NCBI GenBank assembly: GCA_027071075.1
Contig: JALSUU010000054.1
Span: 1-39,360 of the forward strand
Length of the DNA stretch: 39,360 nucleotides
Source of the DNA: Sulfurimonas sp.
GTDB lineage: Bacteria > Campylobacterota > Campylobacteria > Campylobacterales > Sulfurimonadaceae
Direction: 5' to 3'
The translations under genes were made by a program, and so were the position numbers. The notes beneath the pieces are model-generated. The model did no database searches, was not told the DNA's origin, and saw only the letters and a program-made list of their open reading frames with translations. Of the stretch, positions 1 through 8,206 are shown one piece after another; position 1 is the first letter of the stretch, and each line of letters begins with the position of its first letter.

Positions 1-643
1 CACCAACAGATTGTTCAGGTGCTGCAGTATAAGTAAGGTCACCATTTGCATCTTTACCTGCTGTTGCATTATTTGGTAAGAAACGCTCTAAGAGGAGTTG
101 ACTACCTGCAGTTGAGAAGTTACGATACTCTGAAGCTAAAACAGCACGCAATCCCTCTTCACTTCCTGGGTACTTAAACTGTCCTGCTCTTACATTCAAG
201 TAAGGAATAGCTCTATAAGTGATAGATGCATCTGTAAGATAATTACTTGTTTTATGCCCTGCAGGGTTTGTGATACCGTTATCTCCAAACTCAGTCATAA
301 AAAAGTAGTCAATAGTATTCTCTTTGTCTATCATTCCACGCACCGCTAAACGAGCACGATCTATCTCAAAACCAGACTGATGGTCTAAACCAGGAGCTAA
401 CATAACAAATGGCGTTTTATTTGTGCCAGCTTTATCTAAAATCGTTCCATAATCTTTTTGATACCCAGCCTGAATAAATCCCCAAACATGTGGCTTGTTA
501 TTGTGGTTTGCAACTTTTTCTCCATCTTTTTTTACAAAGTCAGGTTGTGTTCCAGCTATACTAAGCCAGTCGGCTGCATGAAGTCCTACTGAAAGTAGAG
601 ATGCACTTAAAAGTGATAAAGCTATTTTATTTTGAATTTTCAT
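1..643 (-). CDS. Outer-membrane porin, 5' part only (cut by the left window edge)
   Basis: The minus-strand frame opens with ATG at 643-641 and stays open to base 1, so about 214 N-terminal residues are present and the stop codon is outside the window. The start follows AGGAAA at suitable spacing. The protein begins with a signal peptide (MKIQNKIALSLLSASLLSVG..HAA, then DWLSIAG). The mature part has features of phosphate-selective-porin-like or short-chain-selective beta-barrels: 'HVWGFIQAGYQ', 'FEIDRARLAVRG' and 'ITYRAIPYLNVRAGQFKYPGSEEG'-type segments. It starts 10 bases after the stop of the diheme cytochrome gene, so the two are almost certainly co-transcribed, and the porin could admit the cytochrome's anionic substrate. 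The substrate is inference; the porin fold call is from the visible family pattern. Confidence 0.8.
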   Translation of the reverse strand, partial: MKIQNKIALSLLSASLLSVGLHAADWLSIAGTQPDFVKKDGEKVANHNNKPHVWGFIQAGYQKDYGTILDKAGTNKTPFVMLAPGLDHQSGFEIDRARLAVRGMIDKENTIDYFFMTEFGDNGITNPAGHKTSNYLTDASITYRAIPYLNVRAGQFKYPGSEEGLRAVLASEYRNFSTAGSQLLLERFLPNNATAGKDANGDLTYTAAPEQSVG

Positions 644-653
644 TATATTTTCC

Positions 654-1613
654 TTATTTTATTTTATGGTCACCACGAATTGTATCTATATCAAGACCAA
701 ATTGTTTAAAATTACTTCGTACTGTGTGTTTCTCTTTGAGCACTTTAGAGTTATAGTAACCCATTTTACTCTCAGGAAATAAACCTTTTCTTAAATCGAA
801 ATCAGCATGTGGTTGAGCATCTACATAGAGCATTATATCTGCTGCTGCTTGATCTTTTAATGTACCACCTTGATATTTTGGCATGTTTGATTGTACCCAT
901 GCAGCACCTTTGTTGAGTTTACTCATACCTGCACCTGTATTGTATGCAAGCCATTTTCCATTTTTTTGTCCCCAAAGTGGTGGAAATGTTCCCTTACCCG
1001 CACCATCCCTACCATGGCACATGGCACATTTGGCTTCATACAGTTTTTTACCATTTACATAATTTGCATGTGTTGCTTTTTTCTGAATTTTTGCAAAATG
1101 TTTTGCACCATGCATCCATCTATCTGAGTTCATTGGACTACAAGGCATTTTTGGATTCATCTTCATTGGCATACCCTCTGAAAGCCATGTAACATAAGTA
1201 GCCATTGCCACAGATGCTTTTGTATCAACAATAGGGCGTTTACCATTCATACTACGCATAAAACAGTTGTTGATTCTATCTTGTAGTGTTTGTACAGATT
1301 TTTCTCTTTTTGAGTATGCAGGAAAAGCAGTTGCTGTCCCTATAAATGTAGAAATACCATGTGCTGTACCTGGTTTTCCATCACTTCCTCGTATATGACA
1401 ACTGATACATTGAAGTTTATTTCCTACCATATCTTTTGTAAGTGGATGCGTATCTGTATGCATCATTATATCTTCACCAAGTTTTACCATTTTACCAACT
1501 TCACCAGCAGGGTATGCCTTTGGTGCAACTGTTGGTGTTTGAGCCATTAGATTTGAGCTCATCATTAAGAGTGCCGCAGCACCTAGTGAGTATTTTATTA
1601 GACTGTTTTTCAT
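654..1613 (-). CDS. tsdA: TsdA-like diheme cytochrome c (thiosulfate dehydrogenase / tetrathionate reductase family)
   Basis: A periplasmic diheme c-type cytochrome. The start is taken as ATG at 1613, which has AGGAAA upstream and begins a signal peptide (MKNSLIKYSLGAAALLMMSS, cleavage near NLMA-Q). An in-frame ATG at 1640 has no ribosome site and would spoil the signal. Heme motifs are CISCH at about residues 69-73 and CAMCHG at about 196-200. Between them lies 'RINNCFMRSMNG' (Cys about 117), which matches the TsdA signature whose cysteine ligates the active-site heme. TsdA enzymes interconvert thiosulfate and tetrathionate; which direction dominates cannot be read from sequence. Its position downstream of a two-component system and before a porin suggests an inducible respiratory module. 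A tandem repeat that may be a regulator site lies just upstream (1655-1671). Confidence 0.85.
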   Translation of the reverse strand: MKNSLIKYSLGAAALLMMSSNLMAQTPTVAPKAYPAGEVGKMVKLGEDIMMHTDTHPLTKDMVGNKLQCISCHIRGSDGKPGTAHGISTFIGTATAFPAYSKREKSVQTLQDRINNCFMRSMNGKRPIVDTKASVAMATYVTWLSEGMPMKMNPKMPCSPMNSDRWMHGAKHFAKIQKKATHANYVNGKKLYEAKCAMCHGRDGAGKGTFPPLWGQKNGKWLAYNTGAGMSKLNKGAAWVQSNMPKYQGGTLKDQAAADIMLYVDAQPHADFDLRKGLFPESKMGYYNSKVLKEKHTVRSNFKQFGLDIDTIRGDHKIK

Positions 1614-1651
1614 GCTATTTCCTTTTTTTATATACCTCATGATAACAATAA

Positions 1652-2809
1652 CTATGTAACTTTTGTGTAAGTAAAAAGTGAACCTTGGGAAAGTTTACTA
1701 GTTACTGAAATTTCTATATCGTTTTTATCGCATATATATTTCACAATACTGAGACCTATACCAAAACCTCCTTGAATGACATCTTCCCGTGCATAACGCT
1801 CAAATATTTTTTTAGTATCTTTTATCCCTACACCCTGATCTTGGACACTAAAAACAGTATGATTCTTCTCTGCAAATAGTCTAATAAAAATTTTAGTATC
1901 TTTAGGACTATATTTAATTGCATTTGAGAGAGTATTGTCTATAACTCTTTGAAGCTCTATTCGGTTCATATCAAGAAACAAGTCTTCTTTTATATCTTCT
2001 CCAATGGATATATTTTTTACTTTAGCCAAATCTAAAAAAACTTCAATACGATTTGTCAGCAAATGGGAAAAATCGAGATGTTCTGCTTTATACTCTACAT
2101 GTGTGTGTTTTATGTGATACTCAATATCCTCATAAATCAAAATCATACTCTGCATACTATTAAAAAGTCTGCGTAGAACTTTACTCTCCTCTTTTGAACG
2201 CAAAAACTCTAGATTTAGTTGCATTACACCTAAGGGTGTTTTCAACTCATGCATCGCATCATTAAAAAAAACATTGAGATATCTATTTGCTTTTTCTAGT
2301 GGACGCATACTTATCTTGATAAAAAAGAGTGTCATAAAAAAAATAACAGCCCCTAAAAAAAATGCTGTTAGCAGTGCTTTTGTATAGATATTTTTATATG
2401 AAATACTCTTAGTAAGTGTCATCTCTTCTGCCTGTAATCGGTTGGGACTTAAAAGAACTTTTTTACTTATGAGATTTTCATTCGTACTTGAACCTAGTAT
2501 CTTTTTACAGATGGCTTCATCTGTTGCAAAAAGTAGTTGTGTATTTGTGCCATATAAACATGAATTGTAAAAAAGTGAACGAGGAAAATGAAATATATGT
2601 TTGTTTGTCTGCGAAAAATTATAAATACTCTTTTCAACACTATATGCATAGTGTTGTAACTCCTGCATTTGCACTTCTTTGTAACTCTTCTGCTCCACAG
2701 AGATATAAAAATAAGCAGGAATACTCACAATCAGAATAACAAGCATAGAGTAAAAAAATGCCAATGTATAGATATATTGCTTATCATTTTTTATCAATTT
2801 TGTATCCAA
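1652..2809 (-). CDS. Membrane sensor histidine kinase
   Basis: A two-component kinase of up to 385 residues. Transmembrane segments lie at about 15-36 and 143-166 and enclose a periplasmic region of about 105 residues that carries two cysteines (C84, C101). The cytoplasmic part has the H-box 'AMHELKTPLG' (His 187), the N-box 'DNTLSNAIKYSP', the G1 box 'DQGVGI' and the G2 box 'GGFGIGLSIVK', so it should be catalytically complete. No clear HAMP domain separates TM2 from the H-box. The gene overlaps the response regulator by 26 bases. The first start codon is TTG at 2809; another TTG at 2797 has a better placed GGA. It probably acts with the regulator encoded just upstream and perhaps with the tethered dCache protein at 3443-4360. 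Confidence 0.88.
   Translation of the reverse strand: MDTKLIKNDKQYIYTLAFFYSMLVILIVSIPAYFYISVEQKSYKEVQMQELQHYAYSVEKSIYNFSQTNKHIFHFPRSLFYNSCLYGTNTQLLFATDEAICKKILGSSTNENLISKKVLLSPNRLQAEEMTLTKSISYKNIYTKALLTAFFLGAVIFFMTLFFIKISMRPLEKANRYLNVFFNDAMHELKTPLGVMQLNLEFLRSKEESKVLRRLFNSMQSMILIYEDIEYHIKHTHVEYKAEHLDFSHLLTNRIEVFLDLAKVKNISIGEDIKEDLFLDMNRIELQRVIDNTLSNAIKYSPKDTKIFIRLFAEKNHTVFSVQDQGVGIKDTKKIFERYAREDVIQGGFGIGLSIVKYICDKNDIEISVTSKLSQGSLFTYTKVT
1655..1671. promoter_or_regulatory. Tandem TGTAA(C/G) repeat before tsdA
   Basis: TGTAAC (1655-1660) and TGTAAG (1666-1671), read on the plus strand, start 11 bases apart at the 3' end of the kinase gene, 42-58 bases before the tsdA ATG. The core matches TGTAAC at 6112-6117 in the chemoreceptor/receptor intergenic region. 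Part of the site is kinase coding sequence. Confidence 0.4.
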
Positions 2810-3446
2810 ACCCTTTTTTATTTACAATAAATGTTGCATCTGTTTTATCACGAATTTTTTTAATACACATACGAATATCTGCCTCTGTTACTAATTTCTC
2901 TTCCCAAACATCCTCCCACAACTGCTTAGTAGAAATATATTTACCAAGATGAGTTATCAAGTACTCAAGTACCTTTTGCTCTTTTGGTGTAACTGCAATT
3001 ATTTCACCTTTTTTAGAAAGCTTACCTTGTGTGAGATTATAACTGTACTCCTCATTGAGGGACACTTCTTCTTCATTTGAGTGCAGATAAAAAAGTTTTA
3101 GAACCTGTTCAACACGATACTTCAACTCTCTCGCAGCAAAAGGCTTACGAATATAGTCATTACAACCAAGTTCATAACCAATACTTAGATTGTCAATATC
3201 AGTCAAAGAAGTCATGAAAATAACGGGTGTTTCATCATTCTGCTCACGCAACATCTGCACAATTTCATAACCATTTTTACCTGGTACGCGGATATCTAAA
3301 AGTAAAAGATGGTATTTTTTAAAATAGAGTGCATCGACTACTTCATCACCATTTTCAAAACTCTCAACCTTGTATCCTAAAGATTCAAGGTACTCATGTA
3401 TCGTCTCCTTATAACTCACATCATCTTCTAAAAGTAATATTTTCAT
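2784..3446 (-). CDS. OmpR/PhoB-family response regulator
   Basis: A 220-residue transcriptional response regulator. The receiver domain (about 1-115) has the acidic pair 'LEDD', the phospho-acceptor D51 in 'LLLLDIRVPGKNGYE', a conserved T/S region 'VIFMTSL' and K in 'IRKPFAAREL'. The winged-helix DNA-binding domain (about 130-218) has 'LTPKE'-like 'VTPKEQKVLEYLITHLGKYIS' and the usual 'NKKGFGYKI' end. Its ATG overlaps the stop of the preceding dCache gene (ATGA, 3446-3443), and its 3' end overlaps the kinase, so the three are translationally coupled. OmpR-family regulators commonly bind direct repeats about 11 bp apart; such repeats occur upstream of tsdA and in the 5971-6166 intergenic region, which makes this protein the likely local regulator (inference). 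Confidence 0.92.
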   Translation of the reverse strand: MKILLLEDDVSYKETIHEYLESLGYKVESFENGDEVVDALYFKKYHLLLLDIRVPGKNGYEIVQMLREQNDETPVIFMTSLTDIDNLSIGYELGCNDYIRKPFAARELKYRVEQVLKLFYLHSNEEEVSLNEEYSYNLTQGKLSKKGEIIAVTPKEQKVLEYLITHLGKYISTKQLWEDVWEEKLVTEADIRMCIKKIRDKTDATFIVNKKGFGYKIDKK

Positions 3447-4360
3447 TGAATAATTACTCCCGAACTATTGGCTTTATTTCTTGTTATTTCATCTTTTGTT
3501 TTGAGCATCAAAGGAGTACTATTTTCAAATACAATTACAAAATAACCCAAATCAATGTTTTCAAAATTTTTAATACTAAAATAAGCAAATGCATGATTAT
3601 CCTGTGTGAAATAGCCAGAACTTTTCAGATTACTCATATCAAATTTTTTTAGGCTGGCGAAACTATGCTTATCATAATCCTCATTTACTAAAACATACCT
3701 CTGAAGTACTACGGGATTATGTTTGAGCGTTGTAGCTATATTGAGATACTTTTTATTGAGAAGTATAAAAAGAGCATATCCATGTTCGGACAATTTTTTT
3801 CGTAAATGTTCAAAGTTTTCAATGACTTCAATAGAGCCTTGAAATTTACCATTTTTCAGTATAGGAGATATAGCCTTTATGTTTAAGCGTTTTCCTACTT
3901 CAATGGAAACCAAAGGTTTTTGAGACTTTTTTACACGAACTAAGCCTTGACGAAACGATGCAAGTGGAACACCTTGAACTGCATAATCCCAACTTCTTAG
4001 GTAAGTATGCAAACTTGCATCATGTACCTGCACTTCAACGCTACACCCCTGCAACTTCTTTAAACTTGCAATCTTTTGGTGAATAATTTCAAATGTTTTT
4101 TTTCTATCATGAGTATAAAATGCTTCTAAAAAAGTCTTATCCTGTGAAAGGAGCAGAGAGAGTGAAAGGGCATGATGTTCTTCTTCTTCAAGTAAGTTTC
4201 GTGTCAAAAAAAGAGCATTATCCAATGATTGTAGTGCCTGTTTTTTAGAGTATGACTGGTTTAGGGTGTAGATAAAATAGAAAGAAAAAGAGAGCACCCC
4301 AATCATAAATACAAAAACTATTTTATCAATTCTGCCTATTACTTTGTCAAATAAATTCAA
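3443..4360 (-). CDS. Tethered periplasmic dCache_3-like sensor protein without output domain
   Basis: A 305-residue protein with one N-terminal transmembrane helix (about 13-33) and otherwise only a periplasmic region. That region resembles double-Cache type 3 sensors: a helical spacer, 'LRSWD' (121-125), 'SFRQGLVRV' (135-143), 'IEVGKRLNIKAISPIL' (153-168), then 'GSIEVIENF'. This FR...EVG...P pattern is typical of dCache_3. There is no second membrane helix, kinase, MCP or GGDEF output, so it cannot signal alone. It is encoded directly before and overlaps the response regulator, and the kinase has its own small periplasmic part. The likely role is ligand binding with the signal passed to the kinase or to the neighbouring chemoreceptor. 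The start is TTG at 4360 preceded by TTGGAA. The ligand is unknown. Confidence 0.75.
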   Translation of the reverse strand: MNLFDKVIGRIDKIVFVFMIGVLSFSFYFIYTLNQSYSKKQALQSLDNALFLTRNLLEEEEHHALSLSLLLSQDKTFLEAFYTHDRKKTFEIIHQKIASLKKLQGCSVEVQVHDASLHTYLRSWDYAVQGVPLASFRQGLVRVKKSQKPLVSIEVGKRLNIKAISPILKNGKFQGSIEVIENFEHLRKKLSEHGYALFILLNKKYLNIATTLKHNPVVLQRYVLVNEDYDKHSFASLKKFDMSNLKSSGYFTQDNHAFAYFSIKNFENIDLGYFVIVFENSTPLMLKTKDEITRNKANSSGVIIQ

Positions 4361-4374
4361 TCAATTCCAATTAC

Positions 4375-5970
4375 TTATGTTCTATAAACAGAGATATCTT
4401 GAGATAATTCATTTGTTCTTTGCGTTAACTCTTGTGCTAAGTTTGAGATATGGTCTACATTTTTTGTGTTGTTATTTGAGATTTCATTTATGTTGTTAAT
4501 AGATTGTAAAATACTCTCTGTTGTTTCAGTGTTCTTTTTTATATCAGTATGAAGTGTTTCTATGTACTCCACAGTTTCTAAAAGTGTGTCGATGGATGTT
4601 TGGGCATTTTCGCCTACTTGATTTGAAGTGACTGAAAGGTCTGCAACTCTTTGAGTGTTTTTCTCTATGTCAGATAAGATATCGTTAATGGATTGCACCA
4701 TTATGCTTGTAGTCATATCAATATCGACTAAGCTTTTTTGTGTTCTTTCTGCAAGTTTTCTTACTTCATCAGCAACAACGGCAAATCCTCTTCCATGTTC
4801 ACCTGCACGAGCAGCTTCTATGGCAGCATTAAGTGCTAGTAAGTTTGTTTGGTCAGCTATATCAGATATAACTTCCATTACATCTTTAATCTTATTTGTC
4901 TCTTGAGAAAAAGCAATAATTTTTTCATTTATAGAATTTTCAACTTCTGAGACACTATCTAACTGTTCCATAGTAAAGTGTAAGGATTTTTGCATATCTT
5001 GCATATTTTCTTGGGTATTTTCTGCCTTTGAAAGTAGCTTTTGAGATGCATTATAGGAAGTAAGCATACCGTTTTTCATAATAGCTGCGTTTTGGGTAAT
5101 AGTCGACAATTCTTCCTCGGTAGACTCCCGTATTTCTTGTGTCGCAGTATGTAAGTTTTCTGTAAAGTGAATATTATCTTCAAAAGAGTTTTTAATACTT
5201 CCAAAAGAGTTTCGTAACATACTTAACAAATCATTTAACTTTTCACTCATTTGTGAAATCTCACCAGAGCCTTTAATCACAATATTTTTCGTAAAATCTT
5301 TACTATTTGTAATGTACTCTATATCATTTTTTAAAGTTTCTATAGATTTTAAAATACTTGAAGATGTAATATAAGAGATAAAGATAATAAAAAAGACACC
5401 CAGTACAGAGATTATTTCAATAATAATTCTGTTTTTCTCTAGCATTTTTAAATTTTCTTTTTTGATACGACTCAAGAATTTCTTTTGTTCTTTAATGATT
5501 GATTTTTTTAATGCTATCGCTTTTGGTGTGATATTTTTTAACTTTTTCTTTGCATCTGCATCTTTATAAGTCCCATCTTTTCTTTTATTTACCAACAGGA
5601 CATCAGCAATTTTGTATCTTAATATATTCCACTCTATATATTTTCCAGATAAATATACAATTGTTTTACGACTATCTTCATCATCAATTATTTTTGATAA
5701 ATCCTTGATTTTTTCTATTTGACTCTTTGTATCTTTCTTAAATTTATCTAAAAACTTCTGTTTTAAGAAGAGTCTAAAACCTCTTAAATCTGCTGATGTT
5801 TCAGCCGACAAGTACTGAATTTCACCTACTGACACAATTCTTTGCACTATAATTTTTGATTGTTTGTTATTTAGATATGAAGTAAATCCTAATATCACTA
5901 CGATTAAAAAACTCAAAATGGACAAAATTGTCAATTTTAATTTTATGGATGTATTACTCATGTTTAACAT
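4375..5970 (-). CDS. Methyl-accepting chemotaxis protein
   Basis: A 531-residue chemoreceptor. TM1 is at about 13-31 and TM2 at about 182-200. The roughly 150-residue periplasmic part is rich in charged helices, so it looks like a four-helix-bundle rather than a Cache domain. A HAMP-like region follows, then a long cytoplasmic coiled coil whose tip (about 373-405) carries the highly conserved '[20 protein letters not shown]' and '[18 protein letters not shown]' motifs that contact CheA/CheW. No C-terminal CheR-binding pentapeptide is visible. The start at 5970 has AGGAAAG six bases upstream. It is the first gene of the minus-strand block and lies 14 bases before the dCache sensor, which suggests that taxis and gene regulation respond to related cues (inference). 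Confidence 0.93.
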   Translation of the reverse strand: MLNMSNTSIKLKLTILSILSFLIVVILGFTSYLNNKQSKIIVQRIVSVGEIQYLSAETSADLRGFRLFLKQKFLDKFKKDTKSQIEKIKDLSKIIDDEDSRKTIVYLSGKYIEWNILRYKIADVLLVNKRKDGTYKDADAKKKLKNITPKAIALKKSIIKEQKKFLSRIKKENLKMLEKNRIIIEIISVLGVFFIIFISYITSSSILKSIETLKNDIEYITNSKDFTKNIVIKGSGEISQMSEKLNDLLSMLRNSFGSIKNSFEDNIHFTENLHTATQEIRESTEEELSTITQNAAIMKNGMLTSYNASQKLLSKAENTQENMQDMQKSLHFTMEQLDSVSEVENSINEKIIAFSQETNKIKDVMEVISDIADQTNLLALNAAIEAARAGEHGRGFAVVADEVRKLAERTQKSLVDIDMTTSIMVQSINDILSDIEKNTQRVADLSVTSNQVGENAQTSIDTLLETVEYIETLHTDIKKNTETTESILQSINNINEISNNNTKNVDHISNLAQELTQRTNELSQDISVYRT

Positions 5971-6089
5971 TTTCTTTCCTTGTGTTTGATTATACTATTT
6001 TTTGAAGAGATATGTTTGGAGTTTTTTACTATGCAAATCATCTTCAGTAATTTTATTCATCAATTATACTTATTATTAATATAAATAAG

Positions 6090-6130
6090 CTTAACTCAAA
6101 ATTAACACTTTTGTAACACTACTTTAGTAT
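6090..6130. promoter_or_regulatory. 11-bp-spaced direct repeats between the chemoreceptor and copper-receptor genes
   Basis: TTAACTC (6091), TTAACAC (6102), GTAACAC (6113) and a weaker TTAGTAT (6124) start exactly 11 bases apart, about 40-75 bases before the receptor ATG and 120-160 bases before the chemoreceptor ATG. A possible -10 box TATTAT follows at 6128-6133. Direct repeats in 10-11-bp register are typical binding sites for OmpR/PhoB regulators, such as the one encoded at 2784-3446. Confidence 0.5.
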
Positions 6131-6166
6131 TATTTTGTAATTTAAATTTTTAAGGGTATATCAACA

Positions 6167-8158
6167 ATGAAAAAACTCATTCCACTCTCACTGCTTACTT
6201 TTGCCTCACTCTATGCATCAGAGTTACAACTTGACACTATTGATGTTGAGTCAACAACACTCTCAGAAGTAGCACAAAAAGCACAAACCTCAGCCGATGT
6301 AGCGCAAACACTTAGCGATAATGTTCCAAGTATCGATATGAGTCGCCGTTCTGGTATAGCCAACGATATTCTTATCCGTGGTCAAAAGCGTGACAATATC
6401 TCTATAGAAGTAGATGGAACAAAGATATATGGTGCCTGTCCAAATAGAATGGACCCCTCAATCTCACACATCGTTGCAAACCAAATAGAGAGCATAAAAG
6501 TTATAGAGGGTCCTTATGATGTTACAAACTTTGGAACGATGAGTGGTGGAGTGGTGATAGCGACAAAACAACCATCCAAAGAGAAAAAAGGACAGATTAA
6601 TCTTGGTTTTGGTTCATTTAACTACAAGAAATTTGGCGCTACGGGGAGTGGCGGCAATGACTTTATAAGAGTCTCTATCACTGCATCAACAGAGTCTTCA
6701 GACCAATATAAAGATGGAGATGGCAACACTTTAGCTGAGCAGGTAGACAACTATGCAGGGAACAATAGTGCTTTGCAAGGGGTAAAATACAAACCGCAAT
6801 ATAAAGATTTACAAGCATACTCAAAAAAGAGCGCTATGCTAAAAGCCAATATCACTACAGCAAAAGACCAAGAACTCCGACTAAGTTATACAGCCAATAG
6901 AAGCGATAATGTCCTCTATGCAAACTCAAAAATGGATGCGCTTTGGGATGACTCAAATATTTATAGTGTAGCCTATAACATAGACAGCATTAACGATATC
7001 TACAAAAATTTCAATCTCCAATACTACAAATCAGATGTAGACCATCCAATGGCTACAAAGTATAGAATGTCATCAAACAAACCTATGATGGACAACACAA
7101 ACCACCTCACAACTGACCTACAAGGTGTTAAGTTCAAAAACACTCTTGAAGTAGAGGATTATAAGTTTTTACTTGGTCTCGATGCAAGTCAAAGAAAATG
7201 GGATGGAAGATACTACAACACTACTTCACTTATGCCAAAACCTACAGCAAAAAGTATTGATACTGCACAGACTGATAATATGGCAGTTTTTGCAACACTT
7301 CAAAAAAAATATGGCGACTTTGATATAAATCTCGGAGCGAGATATGATGCAACAACTATCTCTCATGCTACTTACGCAGACAAGGATTACTCAGGACTTA
7401 ATCTAAACATCTTTTCAGCCTATAACTTTAACAGTGACAACAAAATCTTTCTCGGTTTTGGTCAAGCCTCTCGTGTGCCTGATGCAAGAGAGTTATACTT
7501 TACAAGCATAAAAGGAAATCTAGTAGGAACACCTACGCTAAAGCAGACAACAAACAGCGAAGTTGATTTTGGATATGAGGGTGCTGGTGAGAGTTATGAG
7601 TTTAAAATCAAACTCTTTTATTCTCAACTCAAAGATTATATCTACATTCAAAAAGGTTTGATGAAAAATGCCTTTAGCAACATTGATGCAACTATCTACG
7701 GAACAGAACTCAGTGGCTCATACTTTATAAATGATGATATTTCACTCGATATTTCTGCAGCCTATAAACGCGGTCAAAAAGATGAAGCATTGAGTTCTCA
7801 GAGTGATTTAGATTTAGCAGACATGGCACCACTCCGCGGAAGTGTAGCACTCAACTATGAGTATATGAACAACTCTTTAGCTACACTTGAACTTAAAGCA
7901 AGTGACAAATGGAGTGATTATGATGCAGATAATGGCGAACAAGAGTTAGCTGCTTGGAGTATTATAAATATGAAAATCAAACACGCTATCAATAAAAAGT
8001 TTGACTTTACAATAGGCGTGAATAATTTACTTAATGAGACTTATGCAGTGAGTAACACTTATGTTGATTTAACCCTTATTGCAACGGGGACAGATGATGT
8101 GATGCTTCTTAATGAACCAGGGCGATATATCTATACAAATCTTGATTTTAAGTTTTAG
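6167..8158 (+). CDS. TonB-dependent outer-membrane receptor, OprC/NosA copper-receptor type
   Basis: A 663-residue TonB-dependent receptor with a signal peptide (MKKLIPLSLLTFASLYASE), a plug domain (about 25-140; 'ILIRGQKRDNISIEVDG', 'IEVIEGP'-like 'IKVIEGPYDVTNFGTMSGG') and a 22-strand-type barrel ending in aromatic 'NLDFKF'. The plug contains CPNRM (C91, M95), and the barrel contains HPM (H293, M295) followed by a methionine-rich stretch. A CxxxM plus HxM pair is the copper-binding site described for Pseudomonas OprC, and NosA is the homologue linked to nitrous oxide reductase. Copper uptake is therefore the best guess, perhaps for cuproenzymes of respiration. It is divergent from the chemoreceptor block, with 11-bp direct repeats in the shared promoter region. 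No energy-coupling genes are nearby. Confidence 0.82.
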   Translation: MKKLIPLSLLTFASLYASELQLDTIDVESTTLSEVAQKAQTSADVAQTLSDNVPSIDMSRRSGIANDILIRGQKRDNISIEVDGTKIYGACPNRMDPSISHIVANQIESIKVIEGPYDVTNFGTMSGGVVIATKQPSKEKKGQINLGFGSFNYKKFGATGSGGNDFIRVSITASTESSDQYKDGDGNTLAEQVDNYAGNNSALQGVKYKPQYKDLQAYSKKSAMLKANITTAKDQELRLSYTANRSDNVLYANSKMDALWDDSNIYSVAYNIDSINDIYKNFNLQYYKSDVDHPMATKYRMSSNKPMMDNTNHLTTDLQGVKFKNTLEVEDYKFLLGLDASQRKWDGRYYNTTSLMPKPTAKSIDTAQTDNMAVFATLQKKYGDFDINLGARYDATTISHATYADKDYSGLNLNIFSAYNFNSDNKIFLGFGQASRVPDARELYFTSIKGNLVGTPTLKQTTNSEVDFGYEGAGESYEFKIKLFYSQLKDYIYIQKGLMKNAFSNIDATIYGTELSGSYFINDDISLDISAAYKRGQKDEALSSQSDLDLADMAPLRGSVALNYEYMNNSLATLELKASDKWSDYDADNGEQELAAWSIINMKIKHAINKKFDFTIGVNNLLNETYAVSNTYVDLTLIATGTDDVMLLNEPGRYIYTNLDFKF

Positions 8159-8194
8159 AAAATAGGGATAAGCACTTCTTCATATAAAAGAAGA

Positions 8195-8206
8195 TAAAAT
8201 CCTTCT
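8195..8206 (+). promoter_or_regulatory. -10-like box directly before ispG
   Basis: TAAAAT (8195-8200) ends six bases before the ispG ATG, and no Shine-Dalgarno sequence is present in the 48-base gap after the receptor gene. A transcript from this box would begin at the ATG. Confidence 0.4.

Noticed and set aside
891..1127. Plus-strand ORFs opposite the TsdA-like gene (also 944-1192, 1359-1550)
   Set aside because: They are antisense to a clearly conserved cytochrome, contain no recognisable domain and have no ribosome sites.
8159..8206. Terminator after the copper receptor gene
   Set aside because: CTTCTT...AAGAAG can pair, but the stem is weak (6 bp, A/T-rich) with no T-run.
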